A DNA stretch of 38,684 nt from Hyphomicrobiales bacterium (GTDB lineage: Bacteria; Pseudomonadota; Alphaproteobacteria; Rhizobiales; JAJFHB01), in assembly GCA_021775615.1 (NCBI GenBank), contig JAJFHL010000303.1:1-38684 (forward strand), in the 5' to 3' direction. Shown here in pieces: positions 23,167-31,994 of this stretch; the first letter of the stretch is position 1, and every line of letters begins with the position of its first letter. A program made the translations under genes and the position numbers. The notes beneath the pieces are model-generated. The model ran no database searches and had not been told where the DNA came from. It saw nothing but the letters and a program-made list of their open reading frames with translations.

Positions 23167-24654
23167 ATGGCGGCAAACTCCAATCGACCATCGCTGGCGC
23201 CGGGACTGGACATTGCTCCGGTGGTGACCGGGCTGTGGCAGATCGCAGATATGGAGCGCGGCGGGCGGACACTCGATCCTGAAACGGCGTCGAGCGCCAT
23301 GGCCGATTATGCCGCCGCCGGGTTCGATACGTTCGATATGGCCGACCACTATGGCAGCGCGGAGCTGGTCGCCGGGCGATTTCTCCAGCGGGCAGAGGCG
23401 GGGGAGTTCGACCTTCCCGGAGACTGCCGGCCGCACATGTTTACCAAATGGTGCCCGGAACCCGGCGCCATGACCGCTGAGACCGTGCGCGCCGGCGTCG
23501 TGGAACGGCTGGACCGGCTCAAGGTCGACCGGATCGATCTCCTGCAGTTCCACTGGTGGATGTATGAGCATCCGGGCTATCTCGATGCCATGGCCGAGTT
23601 GACGGCGCTGAAGGTCGAGGGGCTTATCGGTCATCTCGGCCTCACCAATTTCAACACAGACCACCTGCATCTTCTCCTGCACCACGGGATTGAAATCGCC
23701 TCGAACCAGGTCTGCTTTTCGTTGCTCGACCGGCGGGCAGGGGCGGACATGACCGCGTGCTGTCTTGAGCACGGGGTCAAGCTGCTTGCCTATGGAACCC
23801 TCGCCGGCGGGTTCCTGGCCGATCGCTGGGTGGGCGCGCAAGAACCTGGGGACGGCGCAATCGACGACTGGAGCAAAATGAAGTACCGGCGCTTCCTCGA
23901 CGAGGTCGGGGGGTGGCGCGCGCTTCAGGCCTTGCTGGGAGCCCTCAAGAAGATTGCCGACAGGCACAGGGTCTCGGTGGCCAATGTGGCGACCCGATGG
24001 GTGCTGGAGCAGCCCGCGGTCGGTGCGGTGATTGTCGGCGCACGGCTCGGGGAGAGCGAACACCGCGATGACAATCTGCGGCTTCTGTCTTTCGAGCTCG
24101 ATAGCGAGGATCACACGGCGATCGACGATGCGCTGAGCGCCACACAGCGCATTCCGGGCGATTGCGGTGATGAATACCGGCGCCCGCCCTTTCTCACCGC
24201 TTCAGGAGACCTCAGCCATCACCTTGAGAGTTTTCCGAAGGTGTTCGAGGCAGTGGAGGTTGCAGGCCGCCCCGGCCAGCTTCGTATTGATACCGGAAGC
24301 GAATTCGAACCGATCGCCGGATACTCCCGTGCGGTGAGGATCGGAGAGCGCATCTTTGTCAGCGGCACCACGGCAACCCATGGTGAAGGCGAGGTCGTGT
24401 GCAGGGGCGACGTGCGTGGCCAGACCGTCTACATCCTCGACAAGATCGCCGCCAGTATCGCTGCCCTTGGCGGATCGATGGACGACGTCGTGCGCACCCG
24501 GGTCTATCTCAAGAGCGCGGACCAGTGGGAGCCGGTTTCACGGGTTCACGGGCGCTATTTCGGTCATGTGCGCCCGGCCAACACGTTGCTTGAGATTTCC
24601 GATCTTGTGGGGGACTACGAGCTTGAGATCGAAGCCGAAGCGGTCGTGGGTTAA
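23167..24654 (+). CDS. Aldo/keto reductase-RidA (YjgF) fusion protein
   Basis: The protein (495 residues) joins two enzyme families. Residues 1-330 are an aldo/keto reductase with the full tetrad D57, Y62, K94 and H129 (FDMADHYGSAE, FTKWCP, LLQFHWW) and a C-terminal NADPH site (VIVGARLGES). Residues 370-495 are a Rid-family domain (IFVSGTTATHG, VVRTRVYL, ELEIEAEAVV). The RidA arginine that handles imines (PARS) is N472 here (PANT), so a canonical imine deaminase is doubtful. ATG at 23167 follows GGGGAGA; GTG at 23155 is in frame. It may reduce a keto or imine product of the genes that follow. The fusion is certain; its substrate is not. Confidence 0.9.
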   Translation: MAANSNRPSLAPGLDIAPVVTGLWQIADMERGGRTLDPETASSAMADYAAAGFDTFDMADHYGSAELVAGRFLQRAEAGEFDLPGDCRPHMFTKWCPEPGAMTAETVRAGVVERLDRLKVDRIDLLQFHWWMYEHPGYLDAMAELTALKVEGLIGHLGLTNFNTDHLHLLLHHGIEIASNQVCFSLLDRRAGADMTACCLEHGVKLLAYGTLAGGFLADRWVGAQEPGDGAIDDWSKMKYRRFLDEVGGWRALQALLGALKKIADRHRVSVANVATRWVLEQPAVGAVIVGARLGESEHRDDNLRLLSFELDSEDHTAIDDALSATQRIPGDCGDEYRRPPFLTASGDLSHHLESFPKVFEAVEVAGRPGQLRIDTGSEFEPIAGYSRAVRIGERIFVSGTTATHGEGEVVCRGDVRGQTVYILDKIAASIAALGGSMDDVVRTRVYLKSADQWEPVSRVHGRYFGHVRPANTLLEISDLVGDYELEIEAEAVVG

Positions 24655-24662
24655 GCGGCGTC

Positions 24663-25790
24663 ATGACGGTTCGTGTCGGCCTCATTGTCAATCCGATCGC
24701 CGGCATGGGCGGCAAGGTCGGGCTCAAGGGCACCGATGGCGAGGCGACTCTCGATAAGGCACGGGCGCTGGGCGCCGAGCCGCTGGCAAACACCCGGGCC
24801 GAAGCGGCGCTTGCCGCGGCGTCCTGGCAGCGAGGCACGCTTGAGCTTCTGACCTTTGCCGGCGACATGGGCGAGACCACCGCGACAAAGGCCGGCCTTG
24901 AGCCCACCGTCATCGGCAACTCGCGTGCCGGCGCCAGCGACGCGGGAGATACCGCGGCGGCGGCCCGGGCCATGCTTGAACGGGACGTGGGCTTGATCCT
25001 GTTTGCCGGCGGCGACGGAACTGCGCGCGACATTTTTCAGGTCATCGGCCAGGAGGTTCCGGTGCTCGGCATCCCGACCGGTGTAAAGATGCATTCGGCG
25101 GTGTTCGCGACTGGACCGGCAAGCGCCGGCCGCCTGGCCGCCGAATACTTGCGCGGCGGAACCGCCGGCATCGGGCTTGCCGATGCGGAAATCATGGACA
25201 TCGATGAGGAGGAACAGCGCCGGAACCGGTTGTCGGCGAAGCTGTTCGGCTATGCCCGGGTGCCGTTTGAGCGCCGGGCGCTGCAATATGCAAAGGCCGC
25301 GTCGCATGTCTCCGGGCAAGCCAAGCTGGATGCGCTGGGCAGGGATACTGCCGCCGGTATGGAACAAGATGTGCTCTATATCATCGGCCCCGGCAGCACC
25401 ACCCAACGCCTGTTGCAGCATCTCGGGCTCGAAGGCAGTCTGCTTGGCGTCGATGTTGTCCTGAACGGCAAAGCGGTGGTGCGGGACGCCTCCGAGGCAG
25501 ATTTGCTCCAAGCCCTGGATGGCCATGAGGCCCGGATCATCTCCGGTGTGATCGGCGGCCAGGGTTTTCTGTTCGGGCGCGGCAATCAACAGATCAGCGC
25601 GGGCGTTATCCGGCGTGTCGGTGTGGACAACCTCATGGTCGTCGCGGCGGTGGAAAAACTCATTGCGCTCCCCACCAACCGACTTCTGGTCGATACCGGT
25701 GACAGCGACCTGGACGCGGACCTCAGCGGATTCATGCGCGTACATACGGGGCCGGGCGAGACCATGATGCTCGCGGTTGCTGCTGCCTAA
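24663..25790 (+). CDS. ATP-NAD kinase/AcoX family protein
   Basis: This 375-residue protein has the NAD-kinase fold: an N-terminal LIVNPIAGMGG loop, the GGDGT motif (FAGGDGTARD, residues about 117-126), a PTGVKMHSAVFA segment and a later IGPGSTTQRLL segment. This is the AcoX subfamily, often linked to lipoate-dependent dehydrogenases such as the acetoin system. Here it is next to P-protein genes, which also need a lipoyl carrier. It starts eight bases after the fusion protein gene. Its actual substrate (NAD or another) is unknown. Confidence 0.85.
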   Translation: MTVRVGLIVNPIAGMGGKVGLKGTDGEATLDKARALGAEPLANTRAEAALAAASWQRGTLELLTFAGDMGETTATKAGLEPTVIGNSRAGASDAGDTAAAARAMLERDVGLILFAGGDGTARDIFQVIGQEVPVLGIPTGVKMHSAVFATGPASAGRLAAEYLRGGTAGIGLADAEIMDIDEEEQRRNRLSAKLFGYARVPFERRALQYAKAASHVSGQAKLDALGRDTAAGMEQDVLYIIGPGSTTQRLLQHLGLEGSLLGVDVVLNGKAVVRDASEADLLQALDGHEARIISGVIGGQGFLFGRGNQQISAGVIRRVGVDNLMVVAAVEKLIALPTNRLLVDTGDSDLDADLSGFMRVHTGPGETMMLAVAAA

Positions 25791-25820
25791 AGAGGGATGA
25801 AAGAGACACGCTCTCCAGTT

Positions 25821-25866
25821 GATTGAATGATCCGGCCAGCAATGCAAAGATTGCGGCCGTTCAATC
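25821..25866 (+). repeat. Two-tier stem-loop upstream of the gcvPA-like gene
   Basis: GATTGAA (25821-25827) pairs with TTCAATC (25860-25866); inside, CGGCC-a-GCAAT (25833-25843) pairs with ATTGC-GGCCG (25850-25859) around a six-base loop. That gives about 17 base pairs with one bulged A and one internal loop. It may be a terminator for the AcoX-like gene or a leader element for gcvPA. It does not resemble a glycine riboswitch. Confidence 0.45.
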
Positions 25867-25890
25867 AAAGCGGCAGAGGGAGCGAAGACC

Positions 25891-27300
25891 GTGACAGCGA
25901 ATGCGCCGACAGCCCATCCCTATATGGCGAACTCTGTTCCCGACATTAAACAGGAGATGCTCGATGCTATCGGCGTCTCGAGTGTCGAGGAGTTGTTCGA
26001 GCAGATCCCCGACGATCACAGGCTGAAGCGCGGATTGAGCCTGCCGAAACAGCTGCGTTCGGAAGCCGAGCTGCGGCGCCATCTGGTCGATCTCCTGTCG
26101 AAGAATGCGACCTGCGAGCAGAACCTCAGCTTTCTCGGCGCCGGCTGCTGGCAGCACCATGTGCCGGCGGTCTGCGACGAGATGGTGGGCCGCGCCGAGT
26201 TCCTCACCAACGTGTGGGGCTCGCCGTCGTCGGACCATGGCCGCAACCAGACCTGGTTTGAGTATTGCAGCCAGATCGGCGAGCTGGTGAAGATGGATAT
26301 GGTCGGCATGCCGGTCTATTCCTATGGCTGTGCCGCGGGGCATGCCATCCGCATGGCCTCCAGGATCACCGGGCGGCACGAAGTCCTGGTGCCGGCCTTG
26401 AGCGATCCTGAGCGCCTTTCGGTGATCCGCAATTATTGCGAGCCGGACGAAATGGAGAGCCACATCGCCGTGGTTCCGGTCGGCTACGATGCCGCAACCG
26501 GCCTGCTCGACCTCGACGACCTCAAGGCGAAGATCTCGCCCACGACTGCGGCGGTCTATTTCGAAAGCCCGTCTTATGTCGGACTGATCGAACGCCAGGG
26601 CGAGGAGATCGCCGCGATTGCACGCGCCAATGGGGCTGAAACAATCGTTGGCGTCGATCCGATCACCCTCGGCGTCCTGAAGGCGCCGGCCGACTATGGG
26701 GCCGACATCGTTGTCGGCACCACCCAGCCGCTCGGCGTACATATGAATTGCGGCGGCGGGGTCGGCGGTTTCATCGCGTCGCGCGATGAAGAGAAATATG
26801 TCCATGAGTACAACACGCTCAACATTTCCATCGCCGAAACCGAACGCCCGGGGCAGTTTGGCTTCGGTCTGAGCTGCGCCCACCAGACATCCTACGGCAT
26901 GCGCGAGAAGGGCAAGGACTGGACCGGCAACTCGACCTATCTGTGGGCCATCTCCGGCGCCGTGTACATGGCGCTGATGGGGCCGGAGGGCTTTCGCGAG
27001 GCGGGTAATCTGATCGTCGCGCAGGCGCACTACGCCGCAAAGACGCTTGGCGCGGTCAAAGGCGCGCGGGTTGTCTTCCCTGCGGGGTTCTTCAAGGAAT
27101 TCGTGGTCAATTTCGATGATGCGGGCACGAGCGTCGAAGAAATCAACGCGAGCCTCCGCGCGGGCGGCATCTTCGGCGGCAAGGACCTGTCATCGGAATT
27201 TCCCGAACTTGGCCAAAGTGCGCTCTTCTGCGTCACGGAATGCCATACACGAGAAGACATCGACAGACTGGCGGATGCGCTTCAGGAGGTGCTGTCATGA
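25891..27300 (+). CDS. Divergent glycine dehydrogenase P-protein subunit 1 (GcvPA-like)
   Basis: This 469-residue protein is the N-terminal half of a split P-protein. The family start (EMLDAIGVSSVEELFEQIP) and FLGAG are recognisable, but conserved parts are changed: the YQPEISQG-type motif is replaced by WGSPSSDHGRNQ (from W109), and the DGATA-type segment by YGCAAGHA. GcvPA supports the PLP-binding partner in decarboxylating glycine, with transfer of the aminomethyl group to lipoyl-GcvH. No gcvH, gcvT or lpd is in the window. A different amino acid is a reasonable guess. GTG at 25891 follows GAGGGAG. It overlaps the next gene by four bases. Confidence 0.85.
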   Translation: MTANAPTAHPYMANSVPDIKQEMLDAIGVSSVEELFEQIPDDHRLKRGLSLPKQLRSEAELRRHLVDLLSKNATCEQNLSFLGAGCWQHHVPAVCDEMVGRAEFLTNVWGSPSSDHGRNQTWFEYCSQIGELVKMDMVGMPVYSYGCAAGHAIRMASRITGRHEVLVPALSDPERLSVIRNYCEPDEMESHIAVVPVGYDAATGLLDLDDLKAKISPTTAAVYFESPSYVGLIERQGEEIAAIARANGAETIVGVDPITLGVLKAPADYGADIVVGTTQPLGVHMNCGGGVGGFIASRDEEKYVHEYNTLNISIAETERPGQFGFGLSCAHQTSYGMREKGKDWTGNSTYLWAISGAVYMALMGPEGFREAGNLIVAQAHYAAKTLGAVKGARVVFPAGFFKEFVVNFDDAGTSVEEINASLRAGGIFGGKDLSSEFPELGQSALFCVTECHTREDIDRLADALQEVLS

Positions 27301-28859
27301 GCGGTAACGGTACATTGCGCAATTACCACGCCGCTGTCTGGGATGAGCCCGTGGTCATGGAGATGGGCCATCACGGGCGGCGCGGCATGGTGTTTCCCGA
27401 TATCGATGAGGCGGTAACCGCGGCGGTCGGCGACAGCGAAAGCCTGATCCCCGAGGAGATGCGCCGCCACGACAGGCCGGCCCTGCCGGAGATGTCGGAA
27501 CCCGAGGTGCAGCGTCACTATCTGCATCTTTCCCAGGAGACCCTTGGCATGATGGGGGTCAGCCTGTTCGGCACCTGCACCATGAAATACAACTCAAGGA
27601 TCAACGAGCTGATCGGCGCGCGGCCCGAAGTGGCTGAAACCCACCCGCTGCAGCACGAAGACACCTTGCAGGGTACGCTGGAGATCATCCACAACTTCGA
27701 TCTCATCCTGCGCGAGCTGTCGGGCATGGATCAGTTCGTGTTCCAGGCCGGCGGCGGCGCCGATGCGGCCTACACCCATGTCTGCGTCACCCGCGCCTAT
27801 CACCAGGCCAGGGGCCAGCTGGCCCAGCGCAACGAAATCGTCACCTCGATCCAGGCGCATCCGTGCAATGCGGCGACGGCGGCGGCGGCCGGCTTCAAGA
27901 TCGTGACCCTGATGCTCGACGACAACGGTTATCCTTCGCTCGATGCCCTCAAGGCCGCCGTCTCGGACCGCACCGCGGCTCTCTTGATCAACAACCCCGA
28001 CGACATGGGCATCTATAATCCGGACATCAAGGAGTGGGTGAATATCGTACATGAGGCGGGTGGCCTCTGTTTTTACGATCATGCCAACTTCAACGGCGTC
28101 ATGAGCAAATTGAGGGCCCGCGAGCTCGGGTTCGATGCCTGCATGTATATGCTGCACAAGACCTTCGGGACGCCCAAGGCGGGTGGCGGGCCGGCGGTGG
28201 GTGCCTATGGCTGCACCGAGGAGCTTGCGGAGTTTCTGCCGTGCCCGGTGGTGACCTTCGACGGCGAGACCTATCACCTCGACGAGGACCGCCCCAACAG
28301 CATCGGCCGGGTGCGCGAGTTCTGGGGCAACGTCCCGCAAATCGTCAAGTCCTACTCCTGGTCCCGCGCCATGGGGGCGGAGGGGATTTGCGAAGCGGCG
28401 GACCTTTCGGTGCTTGGCAACAACTATATGGAAAAGCGCCTGCTCGAGATCCCCGGCATCACCAAATCGCAGCCACACCTGAACAAATGGCGCATGGAGA
28501 TGACCCGCTACAGCCTTGAGAAGCTGAAGGAGGATACCGGGGTCACAACCTTCGACGTGGCCAACCGGATGGTCGATTTCGGCATTGATGCCTACTGGCT
28601 GGCCCATGAGCCGTGGCTCGTGCCGGAGCCGTTCACGCCGGAGGCCGGCGAAATGTATTCCAGGGAAGACCTCGACCACTGGGTCGATGTCCTGGCCCGG
28701 ATCAGCCATGAAGCCTACACCGATCCCGAGATCGTCAAGACCGCTCCGCACAATCAGGCGATTGCGAAAATCAAGGCCGAACCGCTCGAGGATCCGGAGA
28801 AATGGGCGATGACCTGGCGCGCCTACAAGCGCAAGTACGGAGCGGGCAAAGAGACTTAG
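27297..28859 (+). CDS. Divergent glycine dehydrogenase P-protein subunit 2 (GcvPB-like)
   Basis: The protein (520 residues) is the PLP-binding half of the split P-protein. The pyridoxal lysine is K288 in MLHKTFGTPKAGGGPAVGA; canonical proteins have HKTFSTPHGGGGPG, so the loop after Lys is changed. Other conserved parts are MGMCTMKYN-like SLFGTCTMKYN and LINNPDDMGIYNP. It is coupled to the previous gene by ATGA; an in-frame ATG at 27240 lies inside that gene. With its partner it should make a heterotetrameric PLP decarboxylase. Substrate specificity is probably shifted, as the ABC transporter that follows would import a polar amino acid. Confidence 0.87.
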   Translation: MSGNGTLRNYHAAVWDEPVVMEMGHHGRRGMVFPDIDEAVTAAVGDSESLIPEEMRRHDRPALPEMSEPEVQRHYLHLSQETLGMMGVSLFGTCTMKYNSRINELIGARPEVAETHPLQHEDTLQGTLEIIHNFDLILRELSGMDQFVFQAGGGADAAYTHVCVTRAYHQARGQLAQRNEIVTSIQAHPCNAATAAAAGFKIVTLMLDDNGYPSLDALKAAVSDRTAALLINNPDDMGIYNPDIKEWVNIVHEAGGLCFYDHANFNGVMSKLRARELGFDACMYMLHKTFGTPKAGGGPAVGAYGCTEELAEFLPCPVVTFDGETYHLDEDRPNSIGRVREFWGNVPQIVKSYSWSRAMGAEGICEAADLSVLGNNYMEKRLLEIPGITKSQPHLNKWRMEMTRYSLEKLKEDTGVTTFDVANRMVDFGIDAYWLAHEPWLVPEPFTPEAGEMYSREDLDHWVDVLARISHEAYTDPEIVKTAPHNQAIAKIKAEPLEDPEKWAMTWRAYKRKYGAGKET

Positions 28860-29015
28860 CTGAAAAGGGTCAGTGACCTTTACGTTGACGCCGCAATGCG
28901 ATCCTGCTGACATGGCGGTCGTGGCGCATAGCGTAAAGCTCTGTGCCCGAAAATCTGTCTGCTGTTCGTGGTTATCCGGACCTGTCCGGACACAAAAAAA
29001 TTGAAGGGAAGCGTT

Positions 29016-29825
29016 ATGCTCAGGAGATTTGTCACCACGCTGCTTGCCGTGGTGGTTTCGGCTCTGCTCTTTGTGGCGCCGTCACAGGCCCGTTCACTCG
29101 ATGACATCATCAAGGAGGGAACCATACGTATTGGGGTGAACCCCAATTTTCCGCCGATGAGTTCTTATGGGGCGACAAACCAGTTTGAAGGTTTCGATAT
29201 CGACGTCGGCAACATGCTTGCCGAAGCGATCGGTGTGAAGGCGGAATTCGTTCCAACCGAAACCCCGCAGCGCGTGCCGTTTCTGGTCTCCGACAGGATC
29301 GACATTTCACTCGGCGCCCTGACCCGCACCGCGGCGCGGGCAAAACTGATTGACTTCACCGTGCCGCTTCACACCGAAGCCATGGCGGTTCTGACCACCG
29401 ACAAGGTGAACGAGACGGGCTGGAAGGCGTTCGACAAAGACAAGTACACTCTTGTCAACATCCGCGGCACATGGCCGGTCGACTTCCTCAAGAAAGAACT
29501 GCCGAACGCCAAGATGCTCCTGGTCGACAGCATTGCCGACACCGTGCGGTCGGTCGCTCAGGGCCGGGCCGACGCGATCATCGAGAACATCGATTTCTTC
29601 ATGGCGCATACCAAGAACTTTCCTGACGTGAAGTGGAAGGTCCTGCCCGAAACCGTGTTCGTCGGTTATTGCGCGATAGGCGTTTCCAAGGGCAATGACA
29701 GCCTGCGGCAGTTCCTCAATATCAAGCTCTACGATCTGCACAGTGCGGGCACGATCAATGAGAAGTGGCAGGAATGGTACGGCGCGCCCATGCTGAAGCC
29801 GGTTGTGGCGAACCCATTTTTCTAG
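29016..29825 (+). CDS. Polar amino acid ABC transporter substrate-binding protein
   Basis: The protein (269 residues) has a signal peptide ending near SQA and a family 3 solute-binding fold. Typical segments are IRIGVNPNFPPMSS, GFDIDVGNMLAEAIG and DISLGALTRTAARAKLIDFT, where the Arg after LT is the usual carboxylate-binding residue. The ATG at 29016 follows GAAGGGAAG. It captures an amino acid in the periplasm. A strong stem-loop follows it, as is common where the binding protein is made in excess. The ligand cannot be named. Confidence 0.9.
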   Translation: MLRRFVTTLLAVVVSALLFVAPSQARSLDDIIKEGTIRIGVNPNFPPMSSYGATNQFEGFDIDVGNMLAEAIGVKAEFVPTETPQRVPFLVSDRIDISLGALTRTAARAKLIDFTVPLHTEAMAVLTTDKVNETGWKAFDKDKYTLVNIRGTWPVDFLKKELPNAKMLLVDSIADTVRSVAQGRADAIIENIDFFMAHTKNFPDVKWKVLPETVFVGYCAIGVSKGNDSLRQFLNIKLYDLHSAGTINEKWQEWYGAPMLKPVVANPFF

Positions 29826-29842
29826 GCACTGAGAACACTCAT

Positions 29843-29869
29843 GCCCGGATGACCTGAGGTCGTCCGGGC
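29843..29869 (+). terminator. Stem-loop between binding protein and permease genes
   Basis: GCCCGGATGACC (29843-29854) pairs with GGTCGTCCGGGC (29858-29869) around TGA, with one G-T pair. CCTCTTT follows. It would partly end transcription or protect the upstream mRNA, giving more binding protein than permease. Confidence 0.65.
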
Positions 29870-29903
29870 ACCTCTTTGGATATTTCGCGGCGGCGGCCCG
29901 GCT

Positions 29904-30578
29904 ATGGACTATACGTTTCAGTTCGGTGAGGCAACCAGGCACCTGCCGTATCTGCTGGGCGGCGCGTGGCTCTCCCTGCAAATCGGATTTCTGGCCTTCT
30001 GGGGAGGCGCCATAATCGGGTTGCTCGGGGCGCTCGGCAAGGAATGGGGCGGCCCGGTCGTCCGTGGCCTGGTCAACGCCTATGTGGTGTTCTTCACCAA
30101 CACGCCGGGACTGGTGCAGATCTTCTTTCTGGTTTACGCACTGCCGGAAGTCGGCATTCTTCTGCCGCCTTACTGGGCGGTGCTGATCGGCCTGATACTG
30201 AACTCAGGCGCCTATCTCACTGAAATCCAGCGGGCAGGTTTCACCTCCGTTCGGCGGACCGAGCTTGAAGCCGCGGAAACGCTCGGCATGTCCCTCATGC
30301 AGTCGGTGCGGTATGTGGTCATTCCCCATATCGCCAAGGTTCTGTTCGCACCCTTGTCGAACTTCTACATCTGGATCGTCCTTGGAACCTCCATGGCGGC
30401 GATATTCGGCGTGGAAGAGCTGACCGGGCGGGCGATCAATATCAGCTCGTCCAACTTCCGCACCATCGAAGTCTTCATCATCACCGCGGCGATCTATATC
30501 GCCATCACGGTTGTCGCCAGTCTCATTCTGGCGCTGATCGGGCGGCATGGGTTCAGGGTCAAGGCGAAGATATTCTGA
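29904..30578 (+). CDS. Amino acid ABC transporter permease (HisM/GlnP type)
   Basis: The 224-residue membrane protein has about five helices and the EAA loop ELEAAETLGMSLMQSVRYVV, typical of HisMQ-type permeases. Segments such as LLGGAWLSLQIGF and FFTNTPGLVQIFF match the family. It shares a TGATG junction with the second permease gene. The two form the membrane channel of the importer. Confidence 0.92.
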   Translation: MDYTFQFGEATRHLPYLLGGAWLSLQIGFLAFWGGAIIGLLGALGKEWGGPVVRGLVNAYVVFFTNTPGLVQIFFLVYALPEVGILLPPYWAVLIGLILNSGAYLTEIQRAGFTSVRRTELEAAETLGMSLMQSVRYVVIPHIAKVLFAPLSNFYIWIVLGTSMAAIFGVEELTGRAINISSSNFRTIEVFIITAAIYIAITVVASLILALIGRHGFRVKAKIF

Positions 30579-31267
30579 TGTTGGAGCGCCTGATCAGCGA
30601 AGCCCCGCGCTTCTTCAACTACTACAACACGGTGTTCCTGTTGCAGGCCATGGGTAACACGCTGTTGATGACCGTCATTGGCTGCGGCGTCGGGTTCATC
30701 CTGGGGTTCATCATCGTCTATCTCAGGCGCTCCGAAGGCCTTGCCTGGCTGCCGGTGCGGATGGTTCTGATCGCCTATGTCGAGACCTTCCGGCGCATTC
30801 CGTTTCTGGTGATCCTGTTCATCGTGCTGTTCGGGGTTCAGGGCATCGGCATCCAGGTTTCTCTGTTCGGCGTCGCCATGATTTCGATCGCGATCATCGC
30901 CACGGCGTTCATTTCAGAAATCATCCGGGCGGGTTTCGACTCCATCCATCAGACCCAATGGGACACCGCCTCAGCGATGAATTTCAACCGGCTGCAGACG
31001 CTCTGGTACGTGGTCCTGCCGCAGTCCTGGAAGGTGATCCTGCCGCCGGCCTTTGCGTTCATGGTGATGTTCATCAAGGACACGGCGCTTGCCTCGCAGC
31101 TGGGGGTGGTCGAGCTCACGTTCGCGGGGAAAATTCTTGCCAATCGGGGGATTTCGGCAATCCTCGTCTATGGCACGATCCTCGCTCTTTACTTCGCGTT
31201 GTCGTATCCGTTGACCCGCCTTGGCGCCTGGATGGAGAAGCGGTTTGCCTCACCTGGAAATCACTGA
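30578..31267 (+). CDS. Amino acid ABC transporter permease (second subunit)
   Basis: The 229-residue protein has HisMQ-type segments: AMGNTLLMTVIGCGVGFILG, YVETFRRIPFLVILF and the coupling loop QTQWDTASAMNFNRLQTLW; the usual EAAxxLG is altered to DTASAMN. It starts within the stop of the first permease gene and overlaps the ATPase gene by 23 bases. It forms a heterodimer with the first permease. Confidence 0.9.
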   Translation: MLERLISEAPRFFNYYNTVFLLQAMGNTLLMTVIGCGVGFILGFIIVYLRRSEGLAWLPVRMVLIAYVETFRRIPFLVILFIVLFGVQGIGIQVSLFGVAMISIAIIATAFISEIIRAGFDSIHQTQWDTASAMNFNRLQTLWYVVLPQSWKVILPPAFAFMVMFIKDTALASQLGVVELTFAGKILANRGISAILVYGTILALYFALSYPLTRLGAWMEKRFASPGNH

Positions 31268-31985
31268 CCTGAGCGCCGCCTATGAGGCGGACGCCAAAGT
31301 CCTCAAAGACGTCAACATGACCGTCGACAAGGGCGAGATCGTGAGCCTGATCGGCCCGTCCGGTTCCGGCAAGAGCACTCTTTTGCGGGTGTTGATGGGA
31401 TTGCTGCGTCCGGTCGGCGGTCAGGTGGTGCTGGACGGCGACGCTATCGACTACACTTCAAAGAGCAGCCTGCGGCATGTGCGCGACAGATGCGCAATCG
31501 TCTTCCAGCAATACAATCTCTTCCAGAACATGAACGTCATGCGCAATGTCTCGATCGCTCCGATCAAGATCAAGGGCTGGGACAAGAAGACGGTTGAGGC
31601 CGAAGCCGCCGACCTGTTGGCCAAGGTGGGCCTCGCGGACAAACACAAAGCCTATCCGGACGAACTCTCCGGCGGGCAGCAGCAGCGCGTCGCGATTGCC
31701 CGGGCCCTGGCGCTGAAGCCCGAGGTGCTCCTCCTCGATGAAGTGACGTCGGCGCTCGATCCGGAACTGGTCAACGAGGTTCTCGATGCGATCCGAGTGC
31801 TTGCTTCTGAAGGCATGACCATGATCATCGTCTCCCATGAAATGGCATTCGTTCGCGAAGTCTCTTCCAAGGTCGTCATGATGGATGAGGGCACCGTGGT
31901 GGAGGCCGGCCCGCCGGCGCAGATCTTCGATGCACCCAAGACCCGCCGGGCCCAGGAGTTCGTCTCCAAGATCCTGCGGCACTGA
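31245..31985 (+). CDS. Amino acid ABC transporter ATP-binding protein (GlnQ/HisP type)
   Basis: The protein (246 residues) has Walker [10 protein letters not shown]-loop FQQYNLF, the signature [15 protein letters not shown], Walker [14 protein letters not shown] and switch His (VSHEM). The TTG start at 31245 follows GGAG at ideal spacing; a TTG at 31221 is also in frame. The end is nine bases from the stop of a gene on the other strand, so the two converge with no clear terminator. Confidence 0.93.
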   Translation: MPHLEITDLSAAYEADAKVLKDVNMTVDKGEIVSLIGPSGSGKSTLLRVLMGLLRPVGGQVVLDGDAIDYTSKSSLRHVRDRCAIVFQQYNLFQNMNVMRNVSIAPIKIKGWDKKTVEAEAADLLAKVGLADKHKAYPDELSGGQQQRVAIARALALKPEVLLLDEVTSALDPELVNEVLDAIRVLASEGMTMIIVSHEMAFVREVSSKVVMMDEGTVVEAGPPAQIFDAPKTRRAQEFVSKILRH

Positions 31986-31994
31986 AATTCAGGA

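Noticed and set aside
25791-25890. Glycine riboswitch before the P-protein genes
   Set aside because: The conserved glycine aptamer core pieces are not found; only a plain hairpin is present.
28864-28881. Imperfect palindrome after gcvPB
   Set aside because: The loop is too small and the arms have a bulge; it could be chance.
27594-28913. - strand ORF opposite gcvPB
   Set aside because: Antisense shadow of a gene with clear PLP motifs.
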